Shown: positions 24,201 through 36,200 of the stretch, one piece after another
How positions within the stretch are numbered: position 1 is the first letter of the stretch
Layout of the letters: each line of letters opens with the position of its first letter
Assembly (NCBI GenBank): GCA_033782935.1
Contig: JAWQEG010002452.1
Span: 182,087 to 246,086 of the forward strand
Source: Petrolisthes cinctipes
Taxonomy: Eukaryota > Arthropoda > Malacostraca > Decapoda > Porcellanidae
Direction: 5' to 3'
DNA length: 64,000 nucleotides
Program-made: the position numbers and the translations under genes
The notes under the pieces: model-generated
What the model saw: only the letters and a program-made list of their open reading frames with translations
Databases searched by the model: none
Told to the model about the DNA's origin: nothing

Positions 24201-27200
24201 ACTACAATAAACTTCGTCCTGAATCTGCTCTGTACTGGCGATGTCTTGCTCAGCACCTTAGGTTGGTGAAGAATACATGCCACAACTTAGGGTCGATTCC
24301 ACAGTCATTCGTAGTGGTTTGTAAGATTCTTTCGTTTGTGTGCTTACAAACCACTACCAACAACTGGAATCGACCCAAAGAATATTGAGAATGAAGGCAG
24401 TAGAGATGGATATGCTGAGATATGTATGTCAAGATTCATGAAAGACGTTGGTGTGAGTAAATCACTTGATCAGAGAGTAGAGGAAAGTTTTATGGTGATG
24501 TGGAAATATGGAAAGTTATGGATAAAATTGGGTGGTGAGAAAGGTGTGTGTTAGTGATTTTGAGGAGTGAAGGTATCTGGGAAGACCTAGGTGAAAATGA
24601 TATGATGTGGTGGGTGAGTGTGTTATGAAGCCTAGATTAGAAATGGTCAAAGCTAAAGAACTAAAGAATAAGGGGTAGGCAAAAGTGAAAAAATAAATAT
24701 TGCTTTATATGTTTTTGAGTGATGTTTGGGGTATTATTCATTCCTGTCATGTGATAGATTTGTGGCTCATCTATAGTATTTCCCTTAATACACTAGAATC
24801 ATGGAAAACAGATGTCGGGTAGTACAGTAGTGTTATTGAGTTTATGAAAAGGATAGAGAGCTTGAAGTGGCAAAGACATGTAGGGTTGTTGTTGTTGAAG
24901 TTCCTCAAGCTGTCTGGTCGAGCAGCCCCGAGCTCCTGAGGATGGCCATGGCCTGAACAGGGCTTTCCCACAGTGCCCTCAGAGAGTGTATGTTGTGTTG
25001 TTGGCGAGTGTGGTTGTGTGCACTGCAGTCTTCCATAATGTGTTTAATAGAATGGGGTTCTGTGTTGCATCCCGGACAGGCATCTACACGTAGGGTAATG
25101 TAGTATGGTTTGACTTTGTAGTATGACTTTGCTACACCCTATAGAGTGGCTGTGCCAACTGGGACAGAATGTGAGATAACTTTAGGGGATGGGAGGATGG
25201 AGGAGGTGAGGGAATTCAAGTCTTGTGTAAACATGGAAGTATTGATGGAGAAATCAGGGAGAGAGCAGTGAGGGGCAGGCAGGTTATAGGATCACTGGGG
25301 AGGATAATGAAGGGTAGAAGTGCGAGTATGGAAGTGAAAAAGGGACTGAGAAATAGTATAATCCTGCCAACGCTGACATATGCGTCGGAGACATGGAGTA
25401 GGGCTCATCAGTCTAGAATAGGTGCTGTGGAAATGAGTTATCTGAGAGGAGCATGTGGACTTACTAGGTGGGATGGAGAAAGTAACGAGAGTGTGTATGA
25501 GAGATGTGGTATGAGTGCGAAGGCAATTGGTATTGAGTGTGGAGTGGTTGAGAGAGTGAAGTGTAATGCATTGAGGTGGTTTGGACATGTGGAGAGAATG
25601 CAAGGTGTGGAGTTTGTAAAGAAGGTGTACGATGGTGAAGTTGTGGGACCTGGTGTGAGAGGCAGACCTCCGGTTAAATGGCAGAACAGAGTGGAAGAGT
25701 ATGTGAGAGAGAGAAGTGTGAGGGATGGAGCAAGTGAGGAGGGAGTGTTGGAACAGGGAAAACTGGAGACTCTTCTGCCGTGGCCACCCCCTTGGCGGGA
25801 GTTCCCAGAGGGAACGAGGCGTTGGAGCTATTGATAATGAGATTTCATGCAGTGGCTAAACAAGGTGGATATTTCACAGAAATGAAGGAGCAGAGGAAGC
25901 CCTCGATTCCATTCTACCAGAGCTGACCCGATTTTGTCAATACCTTCAAGAATACATCTTGACAGAAGTGATGGACACAGGGGATGACCAGGAGATGGCA
26001 GTGAGAAGCATGGAGAGAGATTTTGTTACAAAGCAGCTCATCTCCATGACCATGTTATATGACTTGTCTGATGAGGTAATGTATTGTGTGTGTGAAATTA
26101 TTTCATGGTACTGTAACCCTCCATGATTTGATACTAATCATGTGCAGTAGTGCATTATAAAAGGCTGTGAATGCACTGCAGTGTGGTTCAGAACTAATTT
26201 GTGTTAGTGAAAGTTCTTTATATAAATGAAAAGGTATACAAATGCTTTTACTACCATATGTACGAGGTGTGAGATGCAGTCGATACTATAGGTTGACTAA
26301 CCATTCTTTGTCTCAAATTACCCTTAATCACCATTATGTGTCTTCCTCCTGAACCGCCATGTCCATCCCCCATTGTTTTCTAATTAGCAACAGTAAACAG
26401 TTTCTTTGCAGTTAATTGATTGGTAGTTAGATATTGTACATATTTACTGCTGCATAGAGCACTGCATTTCTGTTTTATGTACCAGATTATAGTTAGTACA
26501 GTTGTGGCACATAGTCCTTGTATTTTACTGTTTTACTGTAGTGCATTTTGTGGTGATTGTGGTGTGCATGAATTACACAGACAGCTTGGCTCCTTGGCAG
26601 TGTTGTTTTGCCATCCTCCAAGATCCCATTTTCTTTACTGGCTGGGAGTCTCAAATGGTGAGTGACACCAGTTTAAAGACTACTTGCTATCTTTTTAGCT
26701 GGACTACATTATTTTAGGCCAACACCAAAAAACCTTGTTTAGCTAACTTGTGGATGTATACTAAGAGTGTAAAGGTTGATGGTAGCCAATGTGCTACCTG
26801 TATACTGTATTATGATCTTGTGAGGGGTTCAGTGACAGAATGTTATCAATTATAATCAGTATTAATCATGTCTAATTTTATGTATTTTTATGACAGTGAA
26901 ATATTTGCTCATTCTTTTTAACTAGGGCGAAGGACCCTGTTTTCATTAGTATCTTGGCAATTTTCTGCTTTGACCTTTTATTAAATTGAAGACTCGAGCA
27001 CCATTGCATTCCAGCTAATTGGAAGAACTGGTGCTTCTGACAAACAAATAACCAGATGATTATTATTATTATTATTATTATTATTATGCATAGCATTTTT
27101 GACTAGGCAGTGAACAGTATCTCTCTTTTTTCAGGTTGGTCGTCGCTCCTTGGACCACCTTATACGAACTTTGTTGGTGTCTGACAAAGTAGGTGAGACC

Positions 27201-30200
27201 CTTGTGAAGGGTGTAGTTGAAGTGTTTGGCAGACTTCACCCTGCTAATGCCAGAATCACCCAGCTGGCAGAAATCATCTCGGAAGTGCGGGAGCCAGTGG
27301 AGAAGGTGGCCGAGCAGCCATTATCTGAGGAAGAGAAGCGCAAAAGAAAATTGCAGGTACAGTGTACTGCAATTGGTTGTGATCTACTATTTTTGGTGTA
27401 CATGAGTAAGATGACTTGAAGATGCTATTACATTTGTAGTGGATAAATTTTGATCAGATGAGGTATGGAGGGGGATGGAAGGATGGAACTAGCTGTTGCT
27501 GGTTGTAAATTTTACTATTTTTTTGTATGGTGTGACAGTTATTCCAACTGTTCAATAGATTTAATTTAATTAAAGTTTATCCCTACTATATAAATATAAG
27601 TGCTTTTCATGTTGTTTGTAGCAAGGACATGCACTGTTAAATCATTCTTGACATTATTTTATTTATGACAATGAATTAATTATTGTACCAGAGCATCAAG
27701 ACTGGAAATGTGAGAGGAAATACAATACAGAATAGCCATCAGTAAAAACATTTTCTAGACCATGCAGAGTTAAATTAGAATGAAAATGAAACTGGTAAGA
27801 AGGTTGGAAGTGTGAAGGATAGGGATGGAAGACTATTTTCAGATGCAAATGACAAGAGAGTAAGTTTGAAGGAATATTTTGAGAAATCAATGAAAGGTCA
27901 TGGAGAAAAATGTTGCTAATGTTAACATGATTGGTTTTGGAAGTAAGTGATTAGTTCCCAATTGCTGTTGGTGTGAGGCAAAGATGTGTGATGTCACCAT
28001 GGTTGTTTAATGTGTACACCCAGAAGTACTAATCTCCCCCCCCCCCCCCCTATTAGCCAAAGTCGCGGGCAGTGACGACCGGGCGATCGAACACGCCACA
28101 TCCAACTCCTCTACCCCGACCCCAGTGGTTCATTTGCTCGAAGTATAAGAAAAAGTGAAGCATTGTAGAGGAGTTGGATGTGGTGTGTTCAATCGCCCTG
28201 TCGTCACTGGCTCTGACTTTAGCTATTAGGGGGGGAGAAATTAGTACTTCCGGGTGTACATGGATGGAGTGATGAAAGAGGTGAAGGGGAGATTCTCTTT
28301 CTGGTGAATTGGAAGACTGCTGATTCTTCCAAGCAATGCCACAAAACAGATCCCCCAATAAAGTAACATTAAAGTCATCTGTTTCCTAGCATAGTTTGGA
28401 GGAAGCACAGATCTTCCAATTCACCAGAAAGAGATTATTCCCTTAAGACAAGAATATTGGAGAAAGGAGTAGAATTGCTGCAGGGTGAAGACAAATGGGG
28501 TATTTATTGAAAGAATTGCTGTTTTGTAGCAGTGTTACCAGATCCGGCTAGGTCCCAGTATTTTGCCCCGGTCATTTCCTGTACTTTACCACGGTTATTT
28601 CCCGGTAGTTTGCCCAGGTTAGGTCCCGGTAGTCTGCTGTGGTCTAGGTTAGGTTAGGTAAGGTCAGGCTAATTTCAAAATTTGAATATGCCCCATCTTG
28701 GAAATGGGGCCTTTGTGAAGGAAATGCCATAGAAGAAAATAGTCTTAGAATGGTCTAAATAAGTGGGCAATGAAGGTAGAAAAACCGTACACGATAACGG
28801 CAATTCTTTCAATATTTACCAAAAATGGTCCTTATCAAACATGATGTATGCAGATGATGCTGTACTTTTGGCTAGTAGTTAGTGAGAGCTAGGAAGATTA
28901 GTGGCAAGATTTGCAGAGGTATGTGAACTTAGCTGTTTGAAAGTGAATGTGGGTAAGAGCAAGGTGATGATAGTGGAGAGAGAGAGTGAACAGTGTGCAA
29001 GTGGATAGTGAGAATCTTGAGGTGGTTGAAGAGTTTAACCCACAAAGTGCGAAGTATGAAAAAGGCCCTGGCAAAAGTGGCCATGCTTGAGAAGGCCCAC
29101 ACTTAAAGGGTTAAGTACCTTGGAGTATTGTTGGGAAAGAGGTGGAAAAGAGAGTAACAAAAGTGAGAAAGGTAGCAGGTATGATGAAGACACCAATTAG
29201 AAATTGAGTGTTAGTACAGTGGCTGCAAGAGGATTACATGAAGGAGTGTTAGTGCTCACTTTGACATACAGTTGTGAAACCTTGGTGTGGCATGATTATG
29301 AGAAATCCTGAAATACACAAAAGGTGTGGAGTGAGCAAATCATTGGATCAGAGGTTGAAAGAAAGTGTTATGAGGTGGTATGGGCATGTGGAAAGAGTGG
29401 ATGATACAATAGTGGTGAAAAAGTGTATGAGAATGAGTAAATGTAGTAGAAGATGGCATGATATGGTGAGTAATTGTGTAAGGAATCATGGAATAAATAT
29501 GAATGAAGCTAAAAAACTGGTGCATGATAGACAATAGTGGAAGAGATTTACAAGGAAGTGTGGACGTTAGGGGTGGCAACCCGGTTTTAACTTAATAGTC
29601 TGTGGAATGGTTCCTTTCACCAAGGCAAAGTAAAGGGACTTACGTCGTGGATGCAAGACCTTGTGGGGTGGAACTGAGAATTTTGTTGGCTTGAAAGGGA
29701 GAGTGATTGTGTGTGTAACCCATTTCACTGGGTATTCTGTTTTTACTTTCAATGACAGTAACTATTTCTGCTTCCTTTTTCTACCCCTTGGGCTAGGCCC
29801 TCCCACCCCTTGAAAAAAAGGTAAATAGGGTATTGATGGTGATGAAAATAACTCCTTCTCCCCAGGCTGCAAAAGTGAAAGTGAAGATCAATCAGGTGAA
29901 GGAAGAGTTGGAGGACTGTGTAAGGAGCCTTGACCTTGACCGTGCCAAGGTACTAAAGGAGGAACTGGAAGCATTGGAGGCTGAAGCAGATGATATTAAT
30001 ATGGACACAACAGCATCAGAGGAGGTGATTATTGTAATATTGTACAGCCACAATCAAATATCCTGCAACACTTTTCTTCCATCGTGTAAATAAATCGGTA
30101 TCATATCAAAATATAATCATCATCCAACACCTTCTGTCAACTCATCCCCCTCAAATATTATTATGAGGTGCTGCAAAATCATACACTTGTTGTTCTTTAT

Positions 30201-33200
30201 TACCAAGATATTTACTATGATGGAAGGAAAGTGTTAGCGGATATTTGATTGTGGATATTTGAAATCAAGGCACTCCAAGGAAACAAAAGTGAATTACCTC
30301 CTTAATAACATTTACCACTTCTATCCTCTTCTAAACATCATTCACCACTCCTTACATTCCCCACAGATAAAGGGTCCAGTTCAGAGGTTTGCCGAACTTT
30401 TGGTGGGGTGATATAACAGAGCGTGGAGTCTCTCTACCTATACTCCCCTTATGTGACTATTTAAACAATTTTGTTTGAGGTAGAGATTTTGGCAGAATTC
30501 TGATGTGCTCTGTACATTTCTAGAGTGTGAATAATTGTGATTTAGGGTAATCAGTAGAAAAAGACAACAAATGCTATGCTGAGTTCAGTTATAATAGACT
30601 AACAGCAGACAATGTGAAATGGAGAAAGATATGGGCAGCCATTGTCCTAAAGCATGTCAATTATCACAAATATTATTGACATTTTGCAGGTTTTTGAGGA
30701 GCGTAAGGATTCCGAGACCCTTAGCAAATGCTTAATGATAGTGTGCAACATGGTGGAGAGTGCAGATATCACAGTGATGAACCCCACCTTGCATTCACTG
30801 CATGAGAACCTAATCCTGCATTGTCTCCGCTCAGAGGATCCTGCTGTCAGAAACAAAGGGGTGCATGCCCTTGGGCTTTTTTGTTTGCTGTCAAAGGATC
30901 TAGCACATCAGCACCTCACTCTTTTCATGCAGGTTAGTTCATTAGTTCATAACACTTCTTTAACAGGTAATCTAAGGTCAGAACTTGCAGTATGGCTATT
31001 GTTTATATTTTAACACTGGACATTGTAAATGATGAATTTTAGCTCAGTACTGTACAATACCAGCCAAGATTTTCTTGTAGGGATGCTAAAACCCCTGTCA
31101 TGGATTATTTATTGTGTTAGAGATTGATATGTACTGCATTTCTAAATATAAAATAAGATTGTTTTATACAGTAATCCCTTGTTGTTATTGTTGTTGATGT
31201 TCTCCTGCCCCAAAGTGGTCGCAGTAAAAAAACAAATTAAAATAAAGGAGGGGCTAGCCCTATATGCCTGGGCTACTGAAGCACATCCCAGGGAAATGGG
31301 ACCAGAGCTTACTGGACCAGGGAGTCTGGGGACCTCATTGGGGGGAAGGTCTTTGATCCCACAGCCAGTGCTGTGGGCCCAAGTCCACGTTACCACAAGA
31401 GCTACAAGTGGTGCCTCACCTTCCATGAGACCAGCCCTGAAGGGACCATAAGGGGAAGGGAGTTTAGACTGCTGCATGGAAAGGGAAATGCACCCCCTTG
31501 TGCTGGCAGTCCACACAGCAGTGGGGAAAAAAAACATGTGGGCAGATCTCGTCAAATCCACTGGAATATGACCAGATCCTACAACAATCTTTATTCTAAC
31601 CCTGTAGGGGATGGCAAATATTCACAGAGAATAAAGTCAGCCCTCCTGGGCAGTAGTAATCCCTTGTTTTCCACTGTTGTTATGCGTGTGTATTGCACTG
31701 TTTGTAATAAATTTTTATGTTCCAACACTCGACATAGGTTTCATCAAGCCCATTACCATGGCCCAGGTCAACTGCTACTCACACACACACACACACACAC
31801 ACGTCACGACTTTCGAACTGGTACCCAGCCACAGAGGGAGGGAAGTGAGGGTAATTCCCAAATACTGCAGCTGCTATGGTACCAGCGAGTTAGTGCCTGA
31901 AACTCGAATCGAAAGAGTAAATATTCTCAAGCCCTCACCTGAGAGGAATCGATCTCCCGACCTATACGTTATGAGCCCAGAACACTAACCACTCGGCCAC
32001 TTGTACATTACACACCCATGAACCCAGTGGATAGTGAGAGTTTATTGTACCCAGTATTAGACACACCCATATCAACAGTGGAACACATAGGATTATTGTG
32101 TGTTATAACTTATAAGGTAATCTGTAGCTAGAGATAGAGAAGCTTTCAAATAATTAATAAGGTGACTGGTAATAAAGCTATGTTAGTATTTCTATGATGA
32201 GAGAAGGTTCTGCATTTACAGTAGTCATCACTGTACTGTCACTCCAGACTTTCTTTTCAGTTTAAAAGGACACAATATTTCCATGATGAGAGAAGGTTCT
32301 GCATTTACAGTAGTCATCACTGTCACTTCAGACTTCCTTTTCAGTTTAAAATGATATGCTCATCCCATAATGAGTTTTGTTTCTAATTTATTGCTGCTAT
32401 TTTTCATAAGCAGCTGATATATGACATATTTTCTCATGTCCCCACTTGTGTCCATGCAAGCAACAGTCTCACACAACACTTTCTTAATTAAATACAAACT
32501 CGGTTAATGTTATGTCATTGCAATTATGGTCTGCATACACATACTGTACTGTGTATTCTTCCAGTTTTCCTTTCCCAATTGTAAAAATTTTGCAGTTCTG
32601 TCTTTTGTACTCTGATCTTTACAAACAATTATTAATTCATTCTTCATTTAATCATACTCTTTGTACTACTTCTTTGTCTTACGCATTATTAACCCGCCTA
32701 TATGCGGGGTCTGCTTTCCAGACCAGACGCCTCCATTCTGCTCTATCCACGTACTCGTCACCTGTCAACCCCTTCTCTCACAGATCCCCTTTAATTAATG
32801 CTATTCATCCACCTCCTCTTGGATCTTTCTCTACCTCTACCTCCCTCCACCTCCATCGCCATCACTCTTTTCCCCACGTAGTCTTCCTCTCTTTTCATCA
32901 CATTCCGATACCACTGTAATCTTCTTTGTACTACAATACACTGAATTCCTTAGATCTCGAGGATTGATGTGGAGCAGATTCAGATGACTGCACTGCGGAC
33001 TGTTATTGACATACTGCATTTATATGGCTTAGAGGAATTTACTGAGGAAGTTGAAGATATAAGTTCTGCTGCAGCTGATGCACTGCCAGCCACCGAAAAT
33101 TCCAAGGAGGATGGTGAAGAGGAAGGAGGTACAATAATTTCTGCCCTATGTCAGGTTGGTACTCTTAAAGAGGTATATGGTACAATGTTGTTGATGGTAA

Positions 33201-36200
33201 ATCTGGAGCAACTGATTCCACCAAACTATTCCAAGCAACAGAACACCATTACATTTATTCATTGGTTCTGTTTCCTGACATACTTTGGAGGAATCAAGGC
33301 ACTACCATGTACAAAATGCATACTATCCCCCTAAGTTGAGCATTATAGCAACATCATTACAGTTTGAACCTGATATTTCAAGATCTGAAGTCTCACTACT
33401 TGCCAATAGTGGCGAGCTTTGCAGAGGTATGTGAACGACATATGTTGTTTAAAGGTGAATATGGTTAGGAGCAAGATAAGAGGGTGAATCAGTGTACAAT
33501 GTGCTAGTGGATGGTGAGAATCTCAAGATGGTTGAAGAGTTTAAGGGTCAATTCCACAGTGGTTGGTAGTGGTTTGTAAGCACGCACACGAAAAAACCTT
33601 CCTTTTCAGTTTAAAAGGATATGCTCATCCCATAATGAGTTTTGTTTCTAATTTATTGCTGCTATTTTTCATAAGCAGCTGATATATGACATTTTTTTTA
33701 CTGGGTATTTATTGTTCTTCATTATGTATTCATTTTTCCATCCCTGGCTCTTGAGCCCCCCACCACTAATAATGGAAATGGAAAAAGAGGTATAGACGTT
33801 GTTGTTGTTGAAGTTCCTCAAACTGCGTGGCCGAGCAGCCCTGAGCTCCTGCGGAAGGTACAGCCACAATCAAATATCCACCGACACTTTCCTTCCATCA
33901 TAGTAAATATCTTGGTAATAAAGAACAACACGTGTATGATTTTGCAGCACCTCATAATAATAATTGATGGGGTTGAGTTGAGTAAGGTGTTGTATGATTA
34001 TATTTTGATATGATACTGATTTATTTACTCGGTGGAAGGAAAGTGTCAGTGGTTATTTGATTGTTGCTGTACACTGTTGTTAACTTTTGCATTGTTTACA
34101 GATTTTGGATACTGAGAGTGGTGATGCTCAAACACTTGTAGCAGAGGGATTGTGTAAATTACTGCTTGCCCGCCGTATTACATCATCTAAATTGCTGTCC
34201 CGCCTTATCCTCATGTGGTATAGCCCTGCAACTGGTAAGCATTCAACCCATAGTTATTTGCATGTTTCAGGCAAGTGACTGGTACTGTATTCAAAAAGTT
34301 TCCTAAATGATTTGCTTTTTATTACACAGCTATAGCAATGCTAAGAAATTTTTAAATATATGTTGTTGTTTATGCAAGATGATAGAGTGGTTATATAGTC
34401 AGAGCATCACTTTATCACAAAGAAATAAGAAATATATCTTGAACTCATGGTCAAGACTTCTTTTCCCCATTTTGAAAAGGTGGAGGGCTACAGGCCAAGG
34501 TTGTGAAAAAGAAAATTGTTTGTTAGCTTCCCAACCAACCACACTTGTAAGGCTTCATTATTTTCCAAAAGCTGAGTATCCACATTCACAAAATCTATCC
34601 AACAGTTAGATAATGAGGATCACTGCATAGTTTACTCACCAAATTCATTAAATAATTCACCCATAAGTCATTTACACGGCTAAGATTCTTAATTTTGTTT
34701 GCGTGCTTACAAACCACTACGAACCACTGTGGAATCGACCCTAATACCAACCATGATGCTGCACCATCTGCTCTGGTGCTCTGGGAAGTAGCAGACATCC
34801 ATTTGACTATTTACATATCAGTTCATCCCTTTTAATTCCACTAATTTCTAAGTTATCTCCATGACATAGGACAGGTAACTTCATTTACACCTGGGCCCTT
34901 ATTCACAAAAGCAAAGTTCACTCTTAACATAAAATTTTGTTCATAAGCATTCATTCATGGCGATGTTTTGTGAATCCCGGCCCTGGTGGAAGGAGCCATT
35001 CCATTCAAATTAAATCCTGCTAGCTAGTTCAAGTATATGGTCCTTTTAGTAAATCTTTTCCACTCTTCCAGACAAATTCACAATAATGTGATTCATCTTG
35101 ATAAGTGACATTCAGTATAATATCTGCAAGAACACACTAGGCTATGAACAAGCTTCAGGAAGCAGTTGCATTATGTAAATATGTTGAGGACTTTTTCTAC
35201 AGGATAAGTATGTAATATTTTTAAGTTATTGGTAAGTTAAGTTGTTGTTGTTGAAGTTCCTCAAGCTGTCTGGCCGAGCAGCCCCGAGCTCCTGAGGAAG
35301 GTCATGGCCTGAACCAGGCTTTCCCACAGTGCCCTCAGAGTGTATGCTGTGTTGTTGGCGAGTGTGGTTGTGTGCGTTGCAGTCTTCAATAATGTGTTTA
35401 ATAGAATGGGGTGCTGTGTTGCATCCCGGACAGGCATCCGCAATGGCTCCATCTTCTGATATGTCGGAAGGGCCGGGTGGTGGCCACACAGCAGCCTGGC
35501 CAGGTGGACTCTGTCCTCACGGGGAAGGGAGGATTCGGATGGGTGGATGTCAGGAGGTCGTGCATGCAGCTGAGTGTTGTTTTTGAGTGTTTGGATGGAT
35601 TGATGAGTGATTTGAGTATGGATGTGTTTCTGGAGATTGGTTTGGTGTGGACAGGGTGTAAGAGATTATAGTATTTGACCATGGTATCATGTACTGGGTG
35701 TTGTTTTGATGTTCCTTGGCATGTGTGGGTGTTGTGCCATGTAGTGTAGTGGATGGTGTGGGTTTGTGGAGGCTGCAGCAAGTGTTTGTGTGCCTCTCAT
35801 GTCAAGGTGATCCTTGATTTTGAGGACTTTGGTTTCATAGTGTAGGTGGTCTGTAGGTGTGGTAGCTGTGCAGCCTGTGATTATCTTTAGGGCTCTGTTC
35901 TGTATGGTTATTGATAGTGACTTGTATAAATAAGGTGTCGTCATCTAGTGGGGCAGAAGAGAAGCTACAGTACCGACATCACCCCAAAGCTCCACTGTCT
36001 CATCTAGTGCGTGTGTGTGTGTGTGTAAATAAGGTGTGGTGATGTAGGGCAGAAGAGAAGCTATGGTACCAACATCACCAATAAGCTCCACTGTCTCATG
36101 TAGTGCAACACCCAATAATCTCGGGGCCTTCCAAGAGTCACTGGCTACTGACAGCCTACAGTGCCGAGGTTGAGGTTATAAAAAAAAAAAAAAAAAATAG

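Larger units (their letters stand above)
27945..29575 (+). pseudogene. RTE-like LINE reverse transcriptase, interrupted by three later insertions
   Basis: RT pieces in order: VGVRQRCVMSPWLFNVY (to 28014), MDGVMKEVK (from 28258), MMYADDAVLLA (YADD at 28847-28858), CELSCLKVNVGKSKVMI, and near 29320-29535 CGVSKSLDQRLKESVMRWYG and NHGINMNEAKKLVHDR. There are in-frame stops and frame changes. Insertions are family Q (28015-28258), family E (28283-28447) and the CCTAACC repeat (28505-28815). NCAPG intron 7. Confidence 0.85.

Noticed and set aside
24262..24388. Extension of NCAPG exon 5 into the following open frame
   Set aside because: The frame continues into a family C MITE; splicing at GTTGGT (24262) restores the conserved sequence with exon 6.
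35226..35781. Several overlapping frames on both strands near 35.2-35.8 kb as host genes
   Set aside because: The minus-strand readings are the jockey-like LINE C-terminus; the + frames are its shadows.
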